Assembly (NCBI GenBank): GCA_965644315.1 | Contig: CBFFRQ010000043.1 | Span: 248,001-312,000, forward strand | Reading direction: 5' to 3' | Source: Caecitellus pseudoparvulus | Taxonomy: Eukaryota > Bigyra: Bicosoecida | DNA length: 64,000 nucleotides | Shown: piece after piece, positions 1 through 10,003 of the stretch | Layout of the letters: the number at the start of each line of letters is the position of its first letter | How positions within the stretch are numbered: position 1 is the stretch's first letter | Position numbers and translations under genes: made by a program | Notes under the pieces: model-generated | What the model was told of the DNA's origin: nothing | What the model saw: only the letters and a program-made list of their open reading frames with translations | Databases searched by the model: none

Positions 1-1
1 C

Positions 2-1183
2 GACGCCGTCGTGGGGCCGCCCAAGGTCCGCCAACTGCTGAACGCACTGCATGGGGCCGTGGGCGTGGTCCTGCGCTTCACGTACGGCAGGGCAGTGGCT
101 GGGCGGGGTGACGCGTGCCGTCTGGCCCAGTGGATGGCCCGTGTGGCCACCGTGTTCCAGCTCGTCAGCAACGAGCTGCGCTCCCTTGGCCGGAAGGCTC
201 TACCCCTCACGTATCCCAAGCTGCACATTGCGCTGCAGCTGGCGCTGGACATGCATTGGTACGGTAGCCTGGAGGCGGTGGATACCGACCACGGCGAGAC
301 CATGCACACTCGAATCAACCGTGTGCTACGTACAGTGCACCGCGGGAAGCAGGGTGTCCTCTACAAGCTGGCGGAGAGAGTGTGCCTCGTGCAGGCCATG
401 AGCTGCGCGCCGTACTGTCCACCGCCAGGCTACACTCCCTCCCCCGAGACCTGGTACAACCTATTGCATTCTCGCTCCCTGGTCGCCGGCGACTGTGCCG
501 GGGCTGCTGCTGACCCAGGCGCTGAGGTGCCACTGAACTTGGTGGGCACGGCCATGCGGCCGATCGTGACGCGATTCAGGAGCGCTGATGAGCCACTGAC
601 CTTCCCGCAGTCCTTCGTCGCAGGGGCGAGCGCCCTGGCGTGGTTGAGGGAGCGGCGGGTGGGGCCTTCGGGCAGGTTGTACAGGGTGCAACTAAAGCCT
701 GACGACGTCGTGGATGGACAGGAAGCGGGACACCGCCCCCCCCTCACGCTCTGCACAGGCGTGAGGCTGCGGTACCCCTCTGGCAACACCAACTGGCTGC
801 CATTGCCGGGGCCAGCCGACGTCATGTGCATCATCCACTGGGACGGCAAGCGGTTCATGGAGCGGACACTGGTGGACGTAGCCGTGGCCCTGGCGCCGCT
901 GAGGGACGATGCACGCAGTTACCTGCCCGATGAGACCCTCCTCTTGTGTCGTCACCTGAAGCTGGGCCCTTCTGAGGTGCAGGGGTGGGCACGGGTAAAC
1001 CACTCGCCGGAGGACGAGGCGCAACCGTGGGTGCTGGTGACGGGGGGTGTGGTGGCTGGCCCGGCCGTTGTGCACGAAGCGCCTTGGATCGTGAAGGGCA
1101 CGCCAGGGGAAGCTTCTTACCGCTTCCACTGGGCGCTGCAGGGCCCCGTCGGCAAGCAGCGCAGCGCCAGCGAGGACGCGTGA
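2..1183 (+). CDS. C-terminal part of a Plavaka/CMC-like transposase (5' end outside window)
   Basis: The reading frame is open from the window edge (codons from base 2) to a TGA at 1181-1183, so this is the C-terminal ~390 residues of a longer protein. The annotated-looking GTG at 11 is not a credible start. The diagnostic stretch lies around residues 65-130: a 'PKLH' segment, a 'YGSLEAVDTD' segment and then 'GETMHTRINR'. This resembles the 'PKLHxLxH...FGSLDNYxTExxERLH' region conserved in Plavaka/Kyakuja-type (CMC superfamily) transposases of fungi and protists. The rest is not recognised. No terminal inverted repeat is visible, which is expected if the element starts further left. The product would be a DNA transposase or a domesticated or decayed remnant. 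The family call rests on motif similarity recognised by eye, not on a search. Confidence 0.45.
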   Translation, partial: DAVVGPPKVRQLLNALHGAVGVVLRFTYGRAVAGRGDACRLAQWMARVATVFQLVSNELRSLGRKALPLTYPKLHIALQLALDMHWYGSLEAVDTDHGETMHTRINRVLRTVHRGKQGVLYKLAERVCLVQAMSCAPYCPPPGYTPSPETWYNLLHSRSLVAGDCAGAAADPGAEVPLNLVGTAMRPIVTRFRSADEPLTFPQSFVAGASALAWLRERRVGPSGRLYRVQLKPDDVVDGQEAGHRPPLTLCTGVRLRYPSGNTNWLPLPGPADVMCIIHWDGKRFMERTLVDVAVALAPLRDDARSYLPDETLLLCRHLKLGPSEVQGWARVNHSPEDEAQPWVLVTGGVVAGPAVVHEAPWIVKGTPGEASYRFHWALQGPVGKQRSASEDA

Positions 1184-1764
1184 GACGGCTTCGCCACCCA
1201 GCCCAAGGCAGCCCAAGACAGCCCGTCAAGGGGGGTGCTGCATCGGACAAATGAATCGTGCATGGCGCTTAAAATGCAATGCAAAGGCGGTAAATCGCCT
1301 TCATATGCGCCAGCGCTGCGGTGCAAGGGAGTTGGCGCAGGCACTTTGCCGCCCGGCTGTGGAGGCGGAAATTGGCGCCCAAAATGGCCCACTTTGCGGC
1401 GTTCTCCTGCGCTATGCAAGGCGAACCATCACGCGCGAGTGCAATAATCTGAATCTAAGCATGAAACTTAGCCCCCTCTGTGACTTTCGCCAGAACGACC
1501 AGAAAATTTGATCAGTCTGCCTCCCTCGGCCCCCGACCCTGCCCTCCGTCGCCACCACGCCAATCCACCCCTTCCCATTGCGCGGCCCGCCGCGGCTCCC
1601 GCAGCGTGAAACGAGTTTGACACAAAGTACACATGAAATAGTGTCATTTTGACTTTTTCCAACTTCTGACGCGCCCGGGAAGGTGTGCCCACCCCCCCCG
1701 CACACGGGAACGAAGTGGTGTTGGAGGGGTGTACGGGGGGGACAGAAAATCTCTTGACTGAAGC
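1184..1764. other. Intergenic spacer, no gene seen
   Basis: 581 bases between the transposase-like ORF and the Crinkler-like gene. No ORF with recognisable coding character is visible. It holds two overlapping AATGCA words at 1273-1283, matching the gene-end motif seen elsewhere in the window, and a GCGGAAATTGG word near 1365. AT-richer sequence at about 1440-1510 and 1600-1660 may be promoter for the downstream gene. Confidence 0.6.
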
Positions 1765-4029
1765 ATGGAATTGCACTCTTGGTCCTTCTTGCTGACTCCA
1801 CAGATTGCATATTTCTTTGTCAAGGCCATTGAAAGCCTTGGAAGCAGTGGCAAAGGGGTCTTGCTGACCGCACCAGAGGGTGCTGGCGTCTCAACATCGC
1901 TGCGTGCGCTGGAGGCTCTTGTTTGCATTGCTGGACATGGTGATGTGCTGTACTTGGACGACGCAAGTGTCCTTGCGCCGACCGCAAACAAGGAGGATCT
2001 GTGCAGGGCTTTGTTGCAGGGTGCCTTGACATTCTCATGCGGCCCAGGCCTCACATCACTGAGAGTCCACTCGCTGCTCAAGGACATTGCCGAAGGAAAC
2101 AACACTGAAGCCGCATTGTTCGAGCTCTTGAATTGGTTCTGCATCTCAGACAGGCCCCACTTTGGCGGCCAACCGCCGCCGCCACGGATGCTCATCCTGG
2201 ACAACGTGAACAAGCTTCATGCAGAGTACCTGAGGCATGGGCAAAATAGTGCAGACCGAAGATGGCGCACAGTTGAAGGACTCACTTGCTGGACGGGGGG
2301 GTCAAGCAAGGTTCTGGCATACGGGGAAGACTTCCGATCCCTCAGCATTCCTGGAGCAGGGGGGTCAGGGCCTTCATTTGGCTTTCACTTGCCAGGAAAG
2401 TTGCCGGACTCTGTTTGCGAGCTGACCCCTCTGCCAGTGGAAATGGCTGTGCAGCTGATGAGAGGACAAAGCCAACGTGAGAGCACATCCAACGATGACT
2501 GTCGTGTGGATGGCTCGATGACAGCTTCGAAAGGCCCAGCGGAGGCTGCGCACCCCTTCTTGCTCCCTGAACTCATTCGACAGCTCCTGGACAGCAGCTC
2601 GGGTGCGCGTCGCCGCCTGCAGCACTTCATCCACGAACTTGGGGCAACACCATCCGTGGTGCTGACAGCTGTGAATGCCTTCGCAAATGTCGCGCGGCTT
2701 ACCCCCGAGCGGTTTGGTCAGAAGCTGGTCGACGTGAAGGACAAGTGGATCCACAAGAAAGCGGAGTGGTGGAAAAGCCATATTGGCCAGTGGATCAACG
2801 AAGATGAGAGCCGAACCGATGCCGAACGGACACGTGATTTGCAGCTCATCATGCAGGCATTCTGGGAACATCCACCTGCAATCGAAACTTTGAACGGACG
2901 CTCATCAAGCCCCCCGAACCTCACACAAGCATGCCGCGCTGCTCTCCGGATTGCGTTCAAGCTCCTGAGAAAGCAGTCTCTGCAGAAGGAACGTGGCGCA
3001 GATCGCAGAAAGGGTGACGACTTTGAGTCCTCCACCGCAACCCTCCTGGAGAAAGGACTCTTCGGTGGCGAATTTGTGCACCTGTCGTCTGCACAAGGTG
3101 CAAGTCCGCAAGACATGCTCGCCTTCTGGCACCAAAGACAGCCGCCAAGCGGGAGCCCATCATCTGACTTGAGGGTCACGTCGCTTACCGAGAGGAAAGG
3201 TGGGAGCTTTTTCAGGGCCTCCAATGTCAGAAGGGTTCTCTCGCTCAAGCCAGACGAGGTACTCGTGCTGCAGACTTCTACGCCGTTTCCAGGAGTAGAC
3301 TTCGTCGTGTTTCGGCGGGCCTGCGAAGACGGCAAGCACAAACTCCAGGTTACCTTTGTCGAAGCAACTGAATCAACCCTCTCAGCCCACGGGCAGAATC
3401 GAGTGCTCAACCATCTCGAATGCGAGGTCGACGAAACCGGCAAACAAGCCATTCTGAAGAAGGGTTCTCTCAAGGACCTCATGTGGCTGATCGCGAACAG
3501 GAAGTGGCACGCACGAGCTGAAAAGGATAAAGTCAAGATCAGCAAGTCTGCTTCAGTGCCCTCACAGCCGGGCAAAGTTACGCGGTCTCCGGTCGGGTCT
3601 CTGGCAAGTGCGATCTTGTGGGCATTCGGGGTCCCTGTGACCGTCAATGGGTACATCCGCAAGAATGAGAGTGGAGGCCCAATCTTGAGCGTGGACATCC
3701 ACAATGTGACGGGAGAGGAGCTTGCACAGCTGCAGGAGTATGTGCGGAAGTTTCAAGACCTGGACGGTGAGTCAGGTGTTGACTCGCCTACCGGCAAGTC
3801 AAATCTGCTCGACTTCAACAAAGACAGCGTGGACATTTCCTTCGTATACTGCACGAACACGGCCAAAGAGAAAGATTCCTCTCTTCACGACCCGCAACTG
3901 TCGGATGTCCCAGGGTACTTTGGTGTGTTCCGTGATGGCATCGAGGTCAAACCTCCAACCACGCCGGACGACACAGAGAGTGGTGATGAAGCTGGGCCTG
4001 TGGTCTTCCATGTTGACGAGCAGACATGA
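1765..4029 (+). CDS. Crinkler/RHS-type P-loop NTPase plus nuclease-like protein (degenerate)
   Basis: Single-exon 754-aa protein from ATG 1765. Seen: a P-loop-like segment at residues 36-45 (APEGAGVSTS), where the usual Walker A lysine is a valine, and a Walker-B-like hydrophobic strand ending in D146 (MLILDNVN). The C-terminal half has a restriction-fold-like pattern: 'FPGVDFVVF' with D512, then a strand 'LQVTFVEAT' with Q528. Known: Crinkler (CRN) effectors and trypanosome RHS proteins combine a STAND/AAA-like NTPase with a REase-fold nuclease showing a D...(Q/E)xK-like signature. Inferred: this belongs to that wide family but has lost the Walker lysine and the catalytic lysine, so it may be inactive. 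No secretion header or signal peptide is present. It sits beside a transposase remnant, a usual setting for such families. The family call is tentative. Confidence 0.4.
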   Translation: MELHSWSFLLTPQIAYFFVKAIESLGSSGKGVLLTAPEGAGVSTSLRALEALVCIAGHGDVLYLDDASVLAPTANKEDLCRALLQGALTFSCGPGLTSLRVHSLLKDIAEGNNTEAALFELLNWFCISDRPHFGGQPPPPRMLILDNVNKLHAEYLRHGQNSADRRWRTVEGLTCWTGGSSKVLAYGEDFRSLSIPGAGGSGPSFGFHLPGKLPDSVCELTPLPVEMAVQLMRGQSQRESTSNDDCRVDGSMTASKGPAEAAHPFLLPELIRQLLDSSSGARRRLQHFIHELGATPSVVLTAVNAFANVARLTPERFGQKLVDVKDKWIHKKAEWWKSHIGQWINEDESRTDAERTRDLQLIMQAFWEHPPAIETLNGRSSSPPNLTQACRAALRIAFKLLRKQSLQKERGADRRKGDDFESSTATLLEKGLFGGEFVHLSSAQGASPQDMLAFWHQRQPPSGSPSSDLRVTSLTERKGGSFFRASNVRRVLSLKPDEVLVLQTSTPFPGVDFVVFRRACEDGKHKLQVTFVEATESTLSAHGQNRVLNHLECEVDETGKQAILKKGSLKDLMWLIANRKWHARAEKDKVKISKSASVPSQPGKVTRSPVGSLASAILWAFGVPVTVNGYIRKNESGGPILSVDIHNVTGEELAQLQEYVRKFQDLDGESGVDSPTGKSNLLDFNKDSVDISFVYCTNTAKEKDSSLHDPQLSDVPGYFGVFRDGIEVKPPTTPDDTESGDEAGPVVFHVDEQT

Positions 4030-4783
4030 GTACCAAGAGCAACTGCATGCATCCGAAATGAGCCCCACACAGCTGCTGCCAGTGCGATCCTCGGTCGACG
4101 TGGGCTCTCATGAGGCCCCAAGGACAAAGACTGGGCAGGCCGCGAGAGGTGGAACCAGCAGACCACCCGAGAGTTTGATGGTGCAGCATCACTCTGTGCA
4201 CCAGGTGGACTGGTGCACGTGTCAGTTTTGGTGGCGGGCTGTGCGTGGCTGAAAGAGGCAGTGATTCGCTACAGCTCAATCAGGCTTGCAGGTTGTCACG
4301 TGGCCGTCGGTGTACAGTGATGTGCATGCCCTGCGTCCGGCGTGGCAGCTCGGAGCACACATACGCTTCCTCCTGCCTCCCTGTGATCCCTCTCGCCTCC
4401 GCAAACCTTGCCTATCGGTCAGACCAGCTATGTGACAAGCTTCCAAGCACCTCAAGCTGCACGCCAGGCCTCTCGAACCCGACCACAACCTCGCTGTCGT
4501 GCAACCCGCAACAGCGTCCCTGGCACATAACGAGCTCAACACGGTGTCTTTGAAAACCAATACCATTGTGCGCCACTCCGATCCGCAAGGACTCCAGGGA
4601 TCAAAAACGCCAGCTACTTGCCTGGATGGTCGCGCACATCCGCCCCCTCATATGCATTCTTTGTCTGGATCGGGCCTCAATCCTGCTCTCGAGGGACAGC
4701 CAGCGCCGCCAGCGCTGCCAGTGAACGAATGCACACCACAAACGCACATGGGGCTCGTAGGCCGTGGCTCATGGAGAGGCTGA
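4030..4783. other. Intergenic spacer between convergent genes, no gene seen
   Basis: About 750 bases, unusually long for a convergent pair in this window. No convincing exon was found on either strand. A TGCATGCATCC motif lies at 4044-4054, just after the upstream stop. TGCATTC at 4651-4657 reads as GAATGCA on the minus strand, downstream of the minus-strand gene. Both fit the gene-end motif described in the findings. Confidence 0.5.
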
Positions 4784-7730
4784 TCATTGAAAGCCAAGTC
4801 TCGGGCGACGGGATGTGCTGGATGCTGTGCCCTCGCTCCATACAACAGGTCGAATGGACATGGACTGCAAGCCCTGGAAGAGTGTGTCTGGCATAGAGGC
4901 TGTGTATCGCTCCCAAAGGCTGTGCTGAGTTTGGGCACGCAGTGCAGGCCCGAAGTGCTGCCTTGCGAAAGCTGCCCAGTCTGACTCCTTCATGAAGAAG
5001 GGGGGAATTGACGTGCCTGCAGCAATGTCATGCACCAGCTGCGACGGCTCCCCCTCCATGCAGTGCTGCATGAACATCTCCTGTAGTATCAAACCCCGTT
5101 CCAGATTCGCGGGATCGCCCAAGAGCTCACACGCTCCGTGGAACACATGCGGGTCAAGCAATGCCAGCACGCTCCCAACATGTACTTGACCCTGCACAGT
5201 ACACACAAAAAGATGAGGACAGTGAAGCGCAAAGGCAGCCCAGGGCCAGGCAGCTCTTGGCGATGCAACAGGCACACTCACATTTGACCGACACAGCGCT
5301 GCTTCTGCTGCCAGGACAGCGATCTCGTCACACGAGTCGGCACGCAGCGCAGCAAGTGCACCCCAAACACGCGCCTGGTCTTCTGCACTGAGCTCCTCCA
5401 GCACTTCTTTCAACCAACAGGACACGTACTCTTGCAAGTCTTGCACATCGCGATCTAGCCTTGCCTGCCTCAGGGCGGGTGCGAGGTCCTGCTGCAGGAA
5501 CACCGTCCACGCGCTCTCTTCCACGCCCTCCAGTGCACGCAGCTTCCCCGATTCGACGTCTTTCAGCAGCTCTCTAGGGCCTGTCTCGAAACACTGCAGA
5601 AAGAACTCTTCGTGCTGCTTAGCCGCCACTAGAGAGCTGGCCGGGGAGCCCGCCAATCCCTGCAGCTTGTGCAGCACACTTGGCCTCAGCACAGCCAGAG
5701 CAGAGTGTATGTCAAGCTCCCACTGCGCAGTGCGCAAGCATGCAGGCGCGGTGAAGCAAACGATGGGTGTGCTGTGCTCGGGGCGGGCCAACGCACATGG
5801 CAAGTACGCACCATTGCCCGACACAGCGCTGCTTCTGCTGCCAGGACGGCGATCTCGTCACACGAGTCGGCACGCAGCGCAGCAAAGGCGGCCTTGAGCC
5901 GCGACTGGCTTGCAGTGGGCAGCCTCTCCATCTCGCTTTCCAGCTCATCGGACACAACGTAGTGGAGGCGGTCTACGTGGGCGATGTGCCTTGCCTGCCT
6001 CAGGGCGGGTGCGAGGTCCTGTTCCAGGAACACCGTCCACGCGCTCTCTTCCACGCCCTCCAGTGCACGCAGCTTCCCCGATTCGACGTCTTTTAGCAGC
6101 TCTCTAGGGCCTGTCTCGAAACACTGCAGAAAGAACTCTTCGTGCTGCTTAGCCGCCACTAGAGAGCTGGCCGGGGAGCCCGCCAATCCCTGCAGCTTGT
6201 GCAGCACACTTGGCCTCAGCACAGCCAGAGCAGAGTGTATGTCAAGCTCCCACTGCGCAGTGCGCAAGCATGCAGGCGCGGTGAAGCAAACGATGGGTGT
6301 GCTGTGCTCGGGGCGGGCCAACGCACATGGCCAGTACGCACCATTGCCCGACACAGCGCTGCTTCTGCCGTCAGGACGGCGATCTCGTCACACGAGTCGG
6401 CACGCAGCGCAGCAAAGGCGGCCTTGAGCCGCGACTGGCTTGCAGTGGGCAGCCTCTCCATCTCGCTTTCCAGCTCATCGGACACTACGTAGTGGAGGCG
6501 GTCTACGTGGGCGATGTGCCTTGCCTGCCTCAGGGCGGGTGCGAGGTCCTGTTCCAGGAACACCGTCCATGCAGCCGTATCCACGCCTCCTGGCACTGGC
6601 ACAGATCCAGTGGCGATTTCATCCAGCAAGTCAAAGGGCCCGACGCGCATGCATCTCTGCACGAACGCTTCGTGCTGCTCGAAGCCTGCACCGTGCACGC
6701 AGGAGCCGAACAGCGCATACAACTTGCCGCACACAACTGGGTCCAGCATCGCTAGAGCGCAATCCAACTCAAAAACAATCTGTGCCATGCACGAGCGCGC
6801 AGATTTGCAGTGAAATGGCAGCGCTCCCTCGCAGCCACGCCAGCACAGTGATGGTACGCACCACTGTCCTCAGTACCAAGTACTGTGCGACCAGAACAGC
6901 CGTTCTGTCACACGAGCTGGCCTGCAGCGCAGCAACCGCCTTCAAAACTGACTTCTGGTCATACTGGTGCATCTTCTGCATGAACGCATCGAAGTCAGCG
7001 GACAGCCTGTCGCGCATGTATGCCACTGCGCTCTCGGTGGGGTCCAACTCTAGCGCTGCATCCATCAGCTCCCGCATCAGGAGCTCCATGAAGGACTTGA
7101 AGTAGAGGGACGGGGGCAAGAAGTCAATCCCAGGCGGGCCGTCAAGGGACATCGCTCGCCTCAGGTACGCCGGTCCCCATGGCAGGCAATTCTGGTAGAA
7201 CTCGCGGAAGTCTGCATGCGCACGGCCAGGGCTGCTTGCATCAGTGAAGTACTCGAAACTTGCCTCCACAACGTCCGGATCCAGCAAGACAGACAGTGTG
7301 CTGGGATCGGGAGTCGTCTGTGGAAGCGCAGGCGTGGCGATGATTCGCTGTACCAAGCGCCAAGCTGCAAGATCCACGTTACCTTGAAGGTGGCGACAGC
7401 GTGAATGGCGCTCTGGACAGCATCTTCTCTAATGCCGCTTGCTTGGAGTGCTCTGATCAGGGCTGTCACGTGTTGCTGGGCTGCAAGCTTCGGTGACTCG
7501 CCCTCGAAACGCAGGTGTGCCGAGAGCTTGCCAAGCTTTGAAGCAGGCTGAGGTTCAGGCAACTGTCCCTCAAGTGGAGACGGCATGACGAACATCTGGC
7601 TAATCCTGGCTTGTGGCACCGCCGTGTGCCCTGCAAGGGGCAGTGAAGTCATGGAGCGTGCCGTGTTGTGCCCTGTTTGGAGCAGGCTGCGTCCGGCGCA
7701 AGCCGCCGCCTGCACTGCTCTGGACAACAT
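4784..7730 (-). CDS. Five-module exon-repeat protein of unknown family with mitochondrial-like presequence
   Basis: Spliced as complement(4784-5191, 5282-5722, 5812-6252, 6342-6779, 6862-7347, 7383-7730), giving 853 aa. All junctions are phase 0. Start ATG 7730 gives a basic, Ala/Arg-rich N-terminus (MLSRAVQAAACAGRSLLQTG) that resembles a mitochondrial presequence. Exons 2-6 each encode one ~136-162-aa helical module. The shared pattern is a 'ALxxLDPxV' start, an 'F..xC...GPxxLL' middle, 'W..FL..DLAPALRQAR' in modules 2-4 (related in 5), and 'ALRADSCDEIAVL' at the end of modules 2-4 ('ALQASSCDRTAVL' in module 1). Modules 3 and 4 share an almost identical first half, while 2 and 3 share an almost identical second half. 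The 35-nt intron 7348-7382 is very short and is the weakest join. I recognise no family. The repeat design suggests a scaffold or helical-repeat binding protein, which is inference only. Confidence 0.6.
5291..6570. repeat. Tandem duplication, 530-bp period, spanning exon plus intron
   Basis: The same sequence recurs at exactly 530-bp offsets: TTGCCTGCCTCAGGGCGGG begins at 5461, 5991 and 6521, and ACACAGCGCTGCTTCTG begins at 5291, 5821 and 6351. Block 5461-5820 is nearly identical to 5991-6350, and 5821-6040 is nearly identical to 6351-6570. By contrast 5356-5460 has diverged. The unit covers one coding module plus its intron, so it is a recent in-frame duplication within the five-module gene, with a mosaic boundary suggesting unequal crossover or gene conversion. 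Confidence 0.9.
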
Positions 7731-8462
7731 GGCTTCCGACAAACGTGCAGCGAGACGAGGACAGTAAGTGCATCTGCTGAGTATGGGGGGGGGTGAATAC
7801 TGAATGCTTCGCAGCACTGCGCCAGGTAGCCCACGTGGCGGCAGCGGACAGAGTTTCACCCACGTTTCAGACATGCACAAATGGACACGCAAACCCCAAG
7901 GCTTGGGAGGTGGAACGCGAAGGCTGGAACAATACCGGAGATGCCAAGCTCTGAATTTTCTATCGTTCGTTTGGGGAGCGTGCAGTCTTCTGGCCGGTTG
8001 CAAAAGCAGGGTCCACACTGAGCACGGGCTTCACAGCCCTGTCCACGACCTCCTGCGTGTCTGCAGGCAACACATCCCACTGAGTTGCTCAGGTCCTACA
8101 GTCGCAGACTCGGCGCCTGGGCCTCGGCAGAGCTCAATTCGACACATGGTCTGAGGATCTTCTCTGCCTGGCCAAGTCCACTTCACGCATCCCACCGCCG
8201 CTCTCATGTTGAGGGGGCCACAACAACAAGGGCCACAGGCCAGGACGCCGTCATTCCGAAGAAGCAAACACTCTGCTTTCCACGAGCACCCAAATTTGAA
8301 GAACAAGTTCCAAAGCAGATTCATCCATCACGACTGCATGAGCTACTGGCTCCACACCGAGCCACCAGCGCACAGTCAAAGTGCAGTGCCGCAAAGTCAC
8401 CCAGTCCCTGAGGCCATCTCCAGCCCCATCCCCTCCCGAAGCAAGGGCCGCTCAACACAATA
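7731..8462. other. Divergent intergenic region (likely two promoters)
   Basis: About 730 bases between the minus-strand five-module gene and the plus-strand RING gene. Short ORFs here lack family character. The region should hold both promoters and 5' UTRs. No TATA-like or other firm element is evident. Confidence 0.5.
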
Positions 8463-9854
8463 ATGGCAGGCTTCAATGGGGGCTCTTTCATCGATTTGAC
8501 TGGGGAGGACGCCACGCCAGCGACAGTAAACGCTCCCAGCAGGCATCTGGCCCATGCTTTGCAGGGCCAGCACATTTTAGACGGCGGCAACGAGGCCACC
8601 TCGACGAACAACAGACAACCTCGCGTGGTCAGACGTCGGCGCAGGCCGACACCGCCCCCAACTCGTTTTCCCCTCACTTCTCAAGACATGGTGCGCGGTG
8701 CTGCGGCCTTGGGCGGCTTTGCAAACCACACCCGTCTCGCACGCACTTTCCGCACGCAGGCGACACGTGAAACGCGCCCACGCCAGGGACCCTCGGGGGG
8801 CATGCAGGCCATGGGGCTCGGCATAGTCGGCACTGATCCAGAACGCAGCATCGCCCCGCTCCTTCCAGTCAACTCCTCGACGCACCAGGGCAGTGGGCGC
8901 CGTGCCCCGCAGTACGGCGCTGTCTCCCGCAGCGGCCAGCACCACGTGCACAGGTATGCGCCCCCGCAGTGGCCCACCACAGCAGGGGGCGTCGCCTCGT
9001 CATTTGCTGGAAGTGCCTCCTTTGAACTGCAGGAGCGCTTGCGGCAGCAGGAGACCGTGCGGCGGATGGCCGAAGCCACCCGGCAACGGCGGCAGCTGGA
9101 GGCCATGCGGCGACAAGACGGGACTGCACACACGCAGGCGGTGAGGCGGGTGGTGAGGCGGGAGGAAGGGCCGATGCGCCTGTCGGAGTTGAGGGCGCGC
9201 GGCGGGGGTCGGGCTGTCCATGAGATCATGGGCCCACACCAGAGCGGCGTGTTGTTCATCCACCGCACGCACACACCCACGCCCACCCCACGAGGCCTGC
9301 CGCCCGGCATGGTGGAGCTCCTGCCCTGCTTCCCCGAGGGTCGCAGCGACCAGCCCGCCGACTGCGTCGTGTGCCTGTGCCCCATGCAGCAGGAGGAGGA
9401 AGTGATGCTGCTGCCCTGCGCTCACAAGTTCCACGCGGCTTGCATCCGGCCCTGGCTGGGCCGCAGCGTCGAGTGCCCTGTGTGCAAGGCCAACGTGCCC
9501 GACCTCATCCGGCAGCAGCAGGTCTGGGAGGCCCCGTTCCAGGGAGGTGTGGCCGCACAGCACCCCGCCCACACCGCCAGCCCACCCTCGTCAACCCTGG
9601 TCATGCCAGTGGCTGCGGCGGGGTGGCGGCCCCCCGTCCCTCCCACGGCGCTTGGGCCGGCACACGGCGAAGCTGCTGAAAGGCCAGCAACGCAGCAGGC
9701 GGGTCAAGAACAGGAACAGCAGCGCCCACGACGGGTGGTGCGGCGGCGGAGGCAGCAGCAGCAGCAGCAGCAGGCCATGCGAGCAGCGCTTGCGGCGGCG
9801 CCCAATGTTGTGCCGCTCCTGTCTGACAGCGACGACTCCGAGCGGTCAGACTGA
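8463..9854 (+). CDS. RING-H2 E3 ubiquitin ligase with SUMO-interaction-like motifs at both ends
   Basis: Single-exon 463-aa protein. The RING-H2 finger is complete at residues 301-341: C301-x2-C304-x14-C319-x-H321-x2-H324-x2-C327-x10-C338-x2-C341. This predicts zinc-binding E3 ubiquitin ligase activity with an E2 partner. Around residues 180-215 there is an Arg/Gln/Glu-rich helix likely to be a coiled coil. The rest is disordered and basic, with a short polyQ run near the C-terminus. The N-terminus carries FIDLTGEDAT (residues 9-18) and the C-terminus VVPLLSDSDDSE, each a hydrophobic core followed by acidic residues as in SUMO-interaction motifs. That layout recalls SUMO-targeted ubiquitin ligases (RNF4/Slx5-type), but those have their RING at the C-terminus and this one does not. 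The RING call is firm; the STUbL role is inference. Confidence 0.85.
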   Translation: MAGFNGGSFIDLTGEDATPATVNAPSRHLAHALQGQHILDGGNEATSTNNRQPRVVRRRRRPTPPPTRFPLTSQDMVRGAAALGGFANHTRLARTFRTQATRETRPRQGPSGGMQAMGLGIVGTDPERSIAPLLPVNSSTHQGSGRRAPQYGAVSRSGQHHVHRYAPPQWPTTAGGVASSFAGSASFELQERLRQQETVRRMAEATRQRRQLEAMRRQDGTAHTQAVRRVVRREEGPMRLSELRARGGGRAVHEIMGPHQSGVLFIHRTHTPTPTPRGLPPGMVELLPCFPEGRSDQPADCVVCLCPMQQEEEVMLLPCAHKFHAACIRPWLGRSVECPVCKANVPDLIRQQQVWEAPFQGGVAAQHPAHTASPPSSTLVMPVAAAGWRPPVPPTALGPAHGEAAERPATQQAGQEQEQQRPRRVVRRRRQQQQQQQAMRAALAAAPNVVPLLSDSDDSERSD

Positions 9855-10003
9855 TTGCACTAACAATTTATGATTCATAAATGCTTCGCAACACCGCGTT
9901 GTGGTCAGCTTGCATGCCAACTTTGTGCGCTCACTCCGGAGACCTGCGGCAGGTCGGGCGCGTTGGCCGGCGCGGAATTTGCGCGCGCAATCCACCCAGC
10001 ACC

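Noticed and set aside
11-1183. Complete gene starting at base 11
   Set aside because: The start would be a GTG; the frame is open to the window edge, so it is a truncated gene.
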